A stretch of 8,987 nucleotides of DNA, taken from the NCBI GenBank assembly GCA_022572865.1, contig JACZVB010000035.1, positions 1-8,987 on the forward strand, in the 5' to 3' direction. This DNA is from Chloroflexota bacterium (GTDB taxonomy: Bacteria; Chloroflexota; Dehalococcoidia; Plut-88900). The position numbers were made by a program, and so were the translations under genes. Below are positions 1 to 6,170 of the stretch, piece after piece. The notes beneath the pieces are model-generated. The model did not search any database, was not told where the DNA came from, and worked only from the letters and a program-made list of their open reading frames with translations. Numbering within the stretch: the first letter of the stretch is position 1; every line of letters begins with the position of its first letter.

Positions 1-1100
<1,100 letters not shown>

Positions 1101-1146
1101 GTGGGGGGTCCTTTCTCGCTCAAACCAGGGACGTAAGCCGTCGGGC

Positions 1147-1175
1147 AGTATATCAGACACGCCTTTTCAAGGCAA
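1147..1175 (-). promoter_or_regulatory. Putative purA promoter, proximal copy (P1)
   Basis: On the minus strand TTGCCT (1175-1170) is followed after exactly 17 bases by TATACT (1152-1147), preceded by TGA, so it resembles an extended -10 element. Transcription would start about 40 bases before the purA ATG. A short dyad, GCCTTGAAAAGGC (1173-1161; 5-bp arms, 3-nt loop), overlaps the -35 end and spacer. It could serve as an operator or a hairpin in a longer transcript. Confidence 0.5.
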
Positions 1176-1219
1176 AGCCGGTCCACCCTCGCTCAATCCA
1201 GGGAAATAAGCTGTCGGGC

Positions 1220-1248
1220 AGCATATCTGACAGGCCTTTTCAAGGCAA
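1220..1248 (-). promoter_or_regulatory. Putative purA promoter, distal copy (P2)
   Basis: This is the same element one repeat unit (73 bp) upstream: TTGCCT (1248-1243), 17 bases, TATGCT (1225-1220). The -10 is one base weaker than in P1. The dyad GCCTTGAAAAGGC is conserved exactly at 1246-1234. A transcript from here would carry the whole of copy 1 as 5' leader. Confidence 0.4.
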
Positions 1249-1272
1249 GGCCAATCCATTTCTGAAAGGTTT

Positions 1273-2241
1273 CTACAGCGAAGGCGTCGAGGGGGTGCTG
1301 GCGACCAGCTCTTCCCGCTCCTGTGGCTGGAGATAGGCCGTGGCCTGGTCGACGATGTCGATCCCGACCCGCTCGCTCCAGGCCTGGATTAGCTGCTGAA
1401 AGACGGGGCCTGGGACCCCCTGCCCGATCTTGAGTCCGTTCAACGACACCACCGGCGCCATGCTCCAGGGAGTGGAGGTCAGGAACGCCTCTTCGGCCTT
1501 GTACACGTCGAAGGGGGTGTAGTCCCCCTCCCGGGTCTCGATGCCCATCTCCTGGGCCACCTCCAGCACGGTGTCCATGCTTATGCCACCCAGCACGTGG
1601 CGTCGGTTTGGCACGTGTATACGGCCCTGGGCCAGAAAGAAGAAGTTGGCCCCGCTGCTCTCCGCAACGTTGCCGTCGTAGTCCAGCATCAGGGGCAGGG
1701 CATCCGGGTCGATGGCCTGGGCCTCGAACTGGGCGACGAAGTGGTTCATCTTGTTGGATATCTTGGCCTTGGGGGAGAGGCTCTGCGGTGGGGTGCGCCG
1801 GGTGGCCGGCGTTATCATCTTTACGCCCTGGGCGTACCATCGGGCGTACATGCCGAAGGCCAGAGTCTCGGTGTAGACGACAACAGTAGGCTTAGAGGTG
1901 GCCTTGCGAGTCGGGTCCATTCGGCCCCTGCTTATGATGTGGGTGACGCCCACATCCTCCACCTCCGCGCCTCCATTCCCCAGGTTTCGGCCCACCAGCT
2001 CCAGGGTTGCCCGCTCAAGCTCTTCCATGCTCAGCCCCGGGTCTATGCGGGTGTAGTTAAGGGACCATCTGAGCCGTTCCAGGTGCTCCTTCAGCTTGAA
2101 CACCTTGCCGCCGAAGGTCCTGGCCATCTCGTAGACCCCGTCCCCCCACCTGAAGCCCCTATCGAAGACCGATACGACGGCCTTGCTCTCGGGGACCAGG
2201 TCACCGTTTACGAACACCACAGGCTCCTCTTTGTGGACCAT
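1273..2241 (-). CDS. Class IV PLP aminotransferase (branched-chain/D-amino-acid aminotransferase-like)
   Basis: A 322-residue fold-type IV PLP enzyme, predicted to be cytosolic and to move an amino group between an amino acid and a 2-oxo acid. The N-terminus has the usual VFVNGDLVP and VSVFDRGFRWGDGVYE (residues 23-38). HLERL (53-57) and the catalytic lysine K160 in KAKISNKMNH follow. E194 in ESSGANFF should contact the pyridine nitrogen. LGGISMDTVLEVA (217-229) and FLTSTPWSMAPV (253-264) are the phosphate- and carboxylate-side loops. Length is normal for IlvE/DAAT-type enzymes. Substrate cannot be fixed from sequence: branched-chain, D-amino acid, or an aminodeoxychorismate-lyase-like reaction are all possible in this family. 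The ATG at 2241 is preceded by GAAGAAGG four bases away. It lies 43 bp downstream of the triple-Rid gene and is probably co-transcribed with it, which fits Rid proteins dealing with reactive enamines and imines made by PLP enzymes. Confidence 0.9.
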   Translation of the reverse strand: MVHKEEPVVFVNGDLVPESKAVVSVFDRGFRWGDGVYEMARTFGGKVFKLKEHLERLRWSLNYTRIDPGLSMEELERATLELVGRNLGNGGAEVEDVGVTHIISRGRMDPTRKATSKPTVVVYTETLAFGMYARWYAQGVKMITPATRRTPPQSLSPKAKISNKMNHFVAQFEAQAIDPDALPLMLDYDGNVAESSGANFFFLAQGRIHVPNRRHVLGGISMDTVLEVAQEMGIETREGDYTPFDVYKAEEAFLTSTPWSMAPVVSLNGLKIGQGVPGPVFQQLIQAWSERVGIDIVDQATAYLQPQEREELVASTPSTPSL

Positions 2242-2284
2242 GACGCCTTCTTCCCCACCATTCTGGCTCCGCGCCCCGGGTGGA

Positions 2285-3469
2285 CTATCCTGTAACCGCT
2301 ACCGCCTCCACCTCCAGCATGTATTCCGGCTTGAAGAAACCGGCTATCACCGTCGTGCTGGTGTAGGAGCCGTCCTCCAGGTATCTGTCCCGGACCCTGC
2401 GAATGCCGGGGACTAGTGAGCGGTCCGTGAGGTAGGTCTTGATACGCACCACATCCTTCCAGGAGGACCCGGCTCCCTTGAGGATGTTGTCCAGGTTACG
2501 GTAGACCTGTCCTGCCTGGGCCTCGATGTCTCCCGCCCCGACGGTCTTGTCCTGAGGGTCTCGGCCCACCTGCCCCTGGACGTAGATGGTGTTGCCCGCC
2601 TTCACCGCGTGGGCCACCCCCGAGGACACGGACACCCCTGGCACGGTGAAGGACTGCCTGGGGGCCAGTGAGGCGATCAGCTCCGACTCTATCAGCCAGT
2701 CGGGGCCTAGCAGCCCGCACACCACCGAGGTCTGGGCCACCTGGCCCATCTTCATGTAACCGTACCTGACCGATCGCATCTCCTCCAGCACGTCGTCCCG
2801 GGTCACGTAGCCGTGGGCCCAGACCACGTTATCCCATGAGGCTCCGCTGGCCTTGAGGATGGCGTCGAAATTCTTAAATACCGCATCGGTCTGCGCCTTG
2901 ATGTCTCCTTTGCCTATCACCTGGGTCTCGTAGGTCGCCGCGTTTCCAAGCCGGCCTGATTTAAAAAGCGGCTGCCCGCCTGCTATCGGCTGCTGACCGG
3001 TGATGTATATCGTGTCTCCTACCTTGACCGCGTAGGGTGAGCCTACAGGCACAAAGGTGTCGGGGACGTTGGTGATGCAGTGCTTGGGCGACCCGATGTG
3101 GGCGATGAGGTCTACCTCGATGAGCAGGTCGGGGTCCAGAAGGGGGGTCACTATGGTGGCCCCTGCCCTCTGATAGTAGGGAAGGTGCTGAAAATGGATC
3201 TCCCTGGCCTCCTGCCTGTCCTCGGGCCGGACCAGATACGCGTTGTATTTGGCCACGTCGTTCCAGGTCGCGCCCGCCGCCCTCAGGATCGATTCCAGAT
3301 TACGGTAGACCTGGCGGGCCTGGGCGGCAAAATCCCCCTTGCCCACTAACTGGCCGTCCTTGTCCCGGGCCACGATGCCAGAGGTATAAAGGACGTTCCC
3401 CACCTTGACGGCGTGGGTGTAGCCTTTGGTCTCGTAAAGGTCCGGCGCAACGATATGCTCTCTGTCCAT
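2285..3469 (-). CDS. Triple-domain Rid (YjgF/YER057c/UK114) protein
   Basis: A 394-residue protein made of three consecutive Rid-family domains: about residues 1-127, 128-268 and 269-394. Each shows the same series: AVKVGNVLYTSG / AVKVGDTIYITG / AVKAGNTIYVQG; then YRNLESIL / FKNFDAIL / YRNLDNIL; then AAGATWNDV / ASGASWDNV / GAGSSWKDV; then a closing strand IEVDLIA / IESELIA / LEVEAVA. Domain 2 carries an insertion of roughly 20 residues (about 162-185). Single Rid proteins are about 130 residues and form homotrimers with active sites between subunits, so this chain could fold as a one-polypeptide trimer. None of the three closing segments has the arginine that holds the substrate carboxylate in classical RidA (GATIV, QTSVV, STTVI there instead). 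Imine deaminase activity is therefore uncertain. The frame stays open to 3538, but AGGAG six bases before the ATG at 3469 supports that start. It lies 69 bp after the single Rid gene. Confidence 0.9.
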   Translation of the reverse strand: MDREHIVAPDLYETKGYTHAVKVGNVLYTSGIVARDKDGQLVGKGDFAAQARQVYRNLESILRAAGATWNDVAKYNAYLVRPEDRQEAREIHFQHLPYYQRAGATIVTPLLDPDLLIEVDLIAHIGSPKHCITNVPDTFVPVGSPYAVKVGDTIYITGQQPIAGGQPLFKSGRLGNAATYETQVIGKGDIKAQTDAVFKNFDAILKASGASWDNVVWAHGYVTRDDVLEEMRSVRYGYMKMGQVAQTSVVCGLLGPDWLIESELIASLAPRQSFTVPGVSVSSGVAHAVKAGNTIYVQGQVGRDPQDKTVGAGDIEAQAGQVYRNLDNILKGAGSSWKDVVRIKTYLTDRSLVPGIRRVRDRYLEDGSYTSTTVIAGFFKPEYMLEVEAVAVTG

Positions 3470-3475
3470 GTTCAA

Positions 3476-3480
3476 CTCCT
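3476..3480 (-). promoter_or_regulatory. Ribosome-binding site fixing the triple-Rid start
   Basis: AGGAG on the minus strand, then TTGAAC, then the ATG at 3469. The same frame is open for 23 more codons to an ATG at 3538, which would sit directly against the stop of the preceding gene. The residues it would add do not belong to a Rid domain, so 3469 is preferred. Confidence 0.7.
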
Positions 3481-3538
3481 GTTTATATGGGTTCGCTATG
3501 GGAGTGGGCTCTGTTCGGGACGACCCCCGCCTTTCCAA

Positions 3539-3934
3539 CTACTTGACCGCGGTGGCCTCTATCTCCACCAGCAGCTCCGGGAAGGCCAGGGCGGCCACCC
3601 CCAGCAGGGTCGCCGCGGGCCTACAGCCTGCTTTGCCCAGGCGGGGCAGAACTCTGGGGGCAGCTTCCGTAAAAGCGCTTATGTCGGTGACGTAGTAATT
3701 CAGCCGCACCACGTCCGATAACCCAAGCCCCGCCTGGCCCAGGACGGTTTCAAGATTGTCCAACGCCCGGTTGAGCTGGCCTGCCATATCGCCCACGTGC
3801 AGGACGTCTCCATCGTCATCTACGGAGGTCTGTCCGGCGCAGAGCAGAACATGCTGCACTCCGGTCAGATCATTGGCCTGGACGAATCCCAACTGGTCTT
3901 GCCAGGTCCAGGGGTTGATAATGCGACGCTCCAT
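3539..3934 (-). CDS. Single-domain Rid-family protein
   Basis: A 131-residue protein, the standard length for the YjgF/YER057c/UK114 family. It starts MERRIINPWTWQDQLGFVQA and shows the family's VLLCAGQTSVDDDG strand-turn, the helix LNRALDNLETVLGQAGLGLSDVV, the YYVTD strand and the C-terminal GVAALAFPELLVEIEATAV. At the place where many members read PAR(T/S) before this strand it reads PAAT. The substrate-carboxylate arginine of classical RidA is therefore missing, so this is probably a non-archetypal Rid subgroup. It is the first gene after the promoter at 4025-4053, followed by a triple-Rid protein and an aminotransferase. A start at 3949 is possible but would place the Shine-Dalgarno sequence inside the gene. 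Confidence 0.9.
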   Translation of the reverse strand: MERRIINPWTWQDQLGFVQANDLTGVQHVLLCAGQTSVDDDGDVLHVGDMAGQLNRALDNLETVLGQAGLGLSDVVRLNYYVTDISAFTEAAPRVLPRLGKAGCRPAATLLGVAALAFPELLVEIEATAVK

Positions 3935-3938
3935 GAAA

Positions 3939-3945
3939 TCCTCCC
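3939..3945 (-). promoter_or_regulatory. Ribosome-binding site fixing the single-Rid start
   Basis: GGGAGGA, then TTTC, then the ATG at 3934. It is a near-perfect Shine-Dalgarno sequence and lies between the upstream in-frame ATG (3949) and the chosen one. Confidence 0.8.
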
Positions 3946-4024
3946 TCATTTAGCTATATCGCCAATCCGTGACCCCCACCGCTCCCCATCTTCCGGGACA
4001 GGGGTCTCCGTTACAGCGACCACC

Positions 4025-4053
4025 AACATACCCGTGGCCCCATCCCCTGTCAA
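4025..4053 (-). promoter_or_regulatory. Putative sigma70-type promoter of the Rid/aminotransferase operon
   Basis: On the minus strand a consensus -35 TTGACA (4053-4048) is followed by a 17-base spacer and TATGTT (4030-4025; 4 of 6 consensus bases). Start of transcription is expected near 4018, giving a leader of about 84 nt before the ATG at 3934. It lies just outside the palindromic block that begins at 4073. Confidence 0.6.
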
Positions 4054-4115
4054 ACACCAATATCAACAGGCCGTTTAATAAGCTTTGGTGCTAGTCTGCT
4101 GGGCCTACGCTACAA

Positions 4116-4142
4116 GTCCCGAGTATCGGGGCAAGTCGGGAC
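4116..4142. repeat. Inverted repeat gtcccga/tcgggac
   Basis: Seven-base arms (4116-4122 and 4136-4142) around a 13-base loop. A related smaller hairpin, tcccg/cggga with a six-base loop, recurs at 4332-4347, at a comparable place after the internal end motif. This supports the block containing two related units. Confidence 0.5.
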
Positions 4143-4166
4143 GGGGGTTGGGGGTGAGGAGGCCAT

Positions 4167-4190
4167 ACCTTCCCCCTCAGGGGGGAAGGT
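4167..4190. terminator. Perfect 10-bp hairpin, possible terminator or REP-like palindrome
   Basis: Arms accttccccc (4167-4176) and gggggaaggt (4181-4190) with loop tcag. It could stop transcripts leaving the permease gene, but no long T run follows on either strand, so an intrinsic-terminator role is uncertain. Confidence 0.4.
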
Positions 4191-4353
4191 TTGAGCCTGT
4201 CCTGCCTGTCCCGAGCCTGTCGAAGTGTTCCGTCGGGGAGCGTAGCCGAAGGGATGGGGGTGTCCCCCAAGCCTAATTTATCCCCCTCTCACAGAGGCCG
4301 TTTGATAAGTTTCTCGAAAAGGGGAGTGCAGTCCCGGCTTGTCGGGATTGCCG

Positions 4354-4380
4354 GGGGTGTGGGGGACACCCCCACACCCC
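4354..4380. repeat. Perfect 12-bp hairpin with 3-nt loop
   Basis: Arms ggggtgtggggg (4354-4365) and cccccacacccc (4369-4380) around aca. A short cousin, ggggg-tgt-ccccc, lies at 4256-4268. Confidence 0.7.
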
Positions 4381-4389
4381 AATCTCCTC

Positions 4390-4413
4390 CCCCCTTCCTA
4401 GTTAGGAAGGGGG
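4390..4413. terminator. Perfect 11-bp hairpin downstream of the permease gene
   Basis: Arms cccccttccta (4390-4400) and taggaaggggg (4403-4413) are separated by only gt. It lies 36 bp beyond the permease stop on the minus strand. No clear U tract follows, so it may be a repeat palindrome rather than a dedicated terminator. It could still give transcripts a stable 3' end. Confidence 0.4.
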
Positions 4414-4448
4414 ATAGGGGGATGGTAGAAAAGGTTATTAAACACTCT

Positions 4449-5264
4449 CTATATCAGCAAGATCCCTTTTACTATGAGCGCAATTGCTGCCACCATCATG
4501 ACCGTAACCATGGCTCTGACCAGGACCCTTTCGGAGATGCGCCTGGTAAGCGCGCTCCCCAGCAGGACTGTCGGAATCGCGCCCGCGCTCAGAAACAGGA
4601 CAGCGCTCCAATCGATCAACCCCGTGCCCAGATGTCCAACAGTCCCGACCAGCATCAAGACCACCGACACCCCAATGGTGGTGCCTACTGCCGCCGCCGC
4701 CCTCAGTCTGTATAGCAGGACAAGGGGTGGGATCATCAGGCTCCCCGCCCCCACTGAGGTAGCCCCCATTATCAGGCCGAATATGCCCCCCAGCGCCGAA
4801 CCCGTCATCCACTCCCGCTGGCCGAAAGGTCGATCATCTAGCCCGGGGCGCGGGTCGTTTGACCGGGTTTTCCCGAGAAGCATGACCAGCCCAAGGATGA
4901 TCAGGCCGCCGATGGCCATGTTGAGCCACAGGTCCAAATCTTCCCCATAGGCGTCGAAGAGCTGGGATAGCGCCAGGACCCCCAGGATCGACCCGGGGAC
5001 CCCGCCCATGAGCAGTGCAACCCCGACCTTCAGGTGGACGGTCCCTTGTTTGCGATGCTGGATGAATCCTATCAGCTTGATGATGGCCGCAAAGGGAAAG
5101 GTGGTGGCGACGGCGGTCACAGTGGAGAATCCCAGCAGCAGCACCAGCCCGGGAATGGCCAGGCCCGCACCCCCGGTTCCCGTCAGGCCGACGGCGAATC
5201 CCAGAACGGCTCCCACAATTATCTCCAGCGCAATATCCAACGGCACGACCTTCCATGTTCCCAA
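4449..5264 (-). CDS. TauE/SafE-family membrane permease (putative sulfite/organosulfonate exporter)
   Basis: A 271-residue integral membrane protein of the TauE/SafE (DUF81) family, whose studied members export sulfite or sulfoacetate-type anions or import related compounds. It has the family's internal duplication: GLTGTGGAGLAIPGLVLLL (27-45) in the first half and GATSVGAGSLMIPPLVLLY (167-185) in the second. Each is followed by a Thr-Thr helix (AVATT 51-55; AVGTT 192-196). About eight hydrophobic segments are spread over residues 10-130 and 155-270, with a hydrophilic linker near 131-152. Length is typical. The start is uncertain. The frame has a TTG at 5264, a GTG at 5246 and a TTG at 5240. 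Only the last has a good ribosome site (GGAAGG, 8 bases before), and it would begin MDIALEIIVG. The nearby ATG at 5256 is out of frame. Substrate is not deducible, and no sulfur-metabolism gene is visible nearby. Confidence 0.88.
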   Translation of the reverse strand: MGTWKVVPLDIALEIIVGAVLGFAVGLTGTGGAGLAIPGLVLLLGFSTVTAVATTFPFAAIIKLIGFIQHRKQGTVHLKVGVALLMGGVPGSILGVLALSQLFDAYGEDLDLWLNMAIGGLIILGLVMLLGKTRSNDPRPGLDDRPFGQREWMTGSALGGIFGLIMGATSVGAGSLMIPPLVLLYRLRAAAAVGTTIGVSVVLMLVGTVGHLGTGLIDWSAVLFLSAGAIPTVLLGSALTRRISERVLVRAMVTVMMVAAIALIVKGILLI

Positions 5265-5422
5265 AAACGGGCGATGATCGAATTGACGGGGCGCAGGCTC
5301 ATTTTACATAGATTGCAGATTCCATCGCGGCTTTTGACGCCTTTAGTGGTTATGCATTGTGATCACACAAAATGATGTAAAATCGCTCAGTAGAAAACAC
5401 CCGTAGCTAACGAGATTGAGTC
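5265..5422. promoter_or_regulatory. AT-rich divergent promoter region between permease and nuclease genes
   Basis: The 158-bp gap must drive both divergent genes. The nonamer ATGTAAAAT occurs once facing each gene, at 5375-5383 on plus and 5309-5301 on minus, each holding a TAAAAT -10-like hexamer. The plus copy has TTGTGA 15 bases upstream, a short spacer. TTGACG (5334-5339) is an alternative -35. A perfect 10-bp palindrome, TGTGATCACA, lies between them at 5358-5367. No -35 stood out for the permease direction. Confidence 0.35.
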
Positions 5423-6094
5423 ATGGCTGATATGAAGAAATTCTTTAAAGTGTTTAAGGTAGCACTTGAGGAAAAACGGCGCGCGATGATTCTCGAACAG
5501 AAATCCCTACAAAGTAAAGGGAGAGGCGCCAATCAACTCTACAAGCAAAAACTGTGTCGTTACTGGGATTGTCAGATGACTGTGAAAACCAACCATGCTT
5601 ATTGTTACGATCACTACCTGGACTTGCAGGAAGGCCTTATTGATGAGTGCCCCGGCTGTGGACAAGCTAAGGATGCACAATATCAGGTCTGTCTTGAATG
5701 CTATCACAACCCACAGGTCAAGCCGCCCAGCACTAAACCAACCCCGCCCCGCCCCTATCGACCCAGATATCAACCTGAACATTCTGGCGCTTGGGATAAA
5801 GGAGATTCTACTGCCGCTGAGTTTTTCGCTTACATCTTGAAGCTGGATGGGGGGAAATTTTACGCGGGTCAGACGCGGGAACTGCGAGAACGATTATCAG
5901 AGCATCGAGACGGGAGTGTCCTATCCACTGCGGGTCGGAATCCGCAACTGATGTGGTTCGTGGTTCTCTCGACGCGGGAAGCTGTAACGGCTGCCGAAGT
6001 TGAATTGAAAGAATTAATAGACGCCAACCCAAGAGAAATTCGACGCATGATCATTAAGTTTAAAGATCTCGTGAGAGAGCTGGATTATAGTTGA
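5423..6094 (+). CDS. GIY-YIG nuclease-domain protein with N-terminal Cys/His zinc knuckles
   Basis: A 223-residue protein of unknown role. Residues 1-42 are highly charged and helical. Next comes a Cys/His cluster, C45-x4-C50 with C61 and H64, then C76-x2-C79 with C90-x2-C93, which looks like two zinc-binding knuckles. A proline-rich linker follows at about 97-116. Residues 133-205 match the GIY-YIG nuclease fold: AYIL (136-139) in place of GIY, FYAGQT (146-151) in place of YIG, R155 in the following helix, H161, and E192 in the AAEVELKEL helix as the metal-binding glutamate. The core residues thus seem present, so a DNA-cutting function is possible. It could belong to an orphan endonuclease, a mobile-element remnant or a defence protein; no partner gene is adjacent. 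It is the only plus-strand gene and is AT-richer than its neighbours, which suggests transfer. Its ribosome site is weak, and an ATG at 5432 is an alternative start. Confidence 0.8.
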   Translation: MADMKKFFKVFKVALEEKRRAMILEQKSLQSKGRGANQLYKQKLCRYWDCQMTVKTNHAYCYDHYLDLQEGLIDECPGCGQAKDAQYQVCLECYHNPQVKPPSTKPTPPRPYRPRYQPEHSGAWDKGDSTAAEFFAYILKLDGGKFYAGQTRELRERLSEHRDGSVLSTAGRNPQLMWFVVLSTREAVTAAEVELKELIDANPREIRRMIIKFKDLVRELDYS

Positions 6095-6170
6095 TCCACA
6101 GAGACTAATATAAGTGAACTGGGACCAACAGTATCAGTTGAGAGACTCGTTTGGAGAGCATTACTCACAG

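Larger units (their letters stand above)
1116..1261. repeat. 73-bp tandem direct repeat, two copies, in the purA leader
   Basis: Copy 1 is 1116-1188 and copy 2 is 1189-1261. They align end to end with no gap. By eye 60 of 73 positions match, with most mismatches in the last eight bases. Both copies begin tcgctcaa-ccaggg and share tcgggcag-atatc and gccttttcaaggcaa. The array fills almost the whole gap between the purA start (1100) and the aminotransferase stop (1273). The left end of copy 1 reaches into the ribosome-binding region of purA, so the duplication probably copied an existing leader plus promoter. Confidence 0.9.
4073..4443. repeat. Palindrome-rich intergenic block with 14-nt inverted ends
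   Basis: The left end GTTTAATAAGCTTT (4073-4086) and the reverse complement of the right end, GTTTAATAACCTTT (4443-4430), match at 13 of 14 positions. A third, looser copy in left-end orientation, GTTTGATAAGTTTC, sits inside at 4300-4313. Between them are perfect hairpins with 10, 12 and 11 bp stems plus several shorter ones. Also present is a CCGAGCCTGTCGAAG segment of a type common in dispersed environmental-bacterial repeats. There is no coding capacity, and no clear target-site duplication was found. It could be a MITE-like element, nested copies of one, or a cluster of REP-like palindromes. Confidence 0.55.
3935..4448. other. 514-bp stretch without a gene: operon leader plus palindromic repeat block
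   Basis: No frame here looks like a protein. Bases 3935-4053 hold the leader and promoter of the Rid operon. Bases 4073-4443 hold a run of hairpins and G/C tracts described separately. Short frames that cross it contain the hairpin sequences themselves and have no recognisable domain. The end of the permease gene is only a few bases from the right edge of the block. Confidence 0.8.

Noticed and set aside
1193..1840. Minus-strand frame of 215 codons and plus-strand frames over the aminotransferase
   Set aside because: They overlap the aminotransferase in other frames, have skewed Arg/Gly/Pro composition and cross the purA tandem repeat. No family motifs were seen.
4073..4443. CRISPR array in the hairpin-rich region
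   Set aside because: There are no regularly spaced identical direct repeats with unique spacers; the palindromes differ in sequence and spacing.
4191..4715. Plus-strand frame of 174 codons starting in the palindromic block
   Set aside because: It translates hairpin sequence and then runs antisense into the permease gene. There is no domain and no convincing ribosome site.
4834..5256. ATG at 5256 as the permease start
   Set aside because: It is in a different frame from the TauE/SafE protein and gives a Gly/Arg-rich shadow product. The true frame must use a TTG or GTG start.
5358..5367. TGTGATCACA as a CRP/FNR-type site
   Set aside because: CRP sites need TGTGA and TCACA separated by six bases. 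Here the half-sites are directly joined, so it is only reported as an unexplained palindrome.
6095..6170. Terminator between the convergent GIY-YIG and methyltransferase genes
   Set aside because: Only a weak aactg/cagtt pairing was seen (6117-6139), with no GC-rich stem or T tract.
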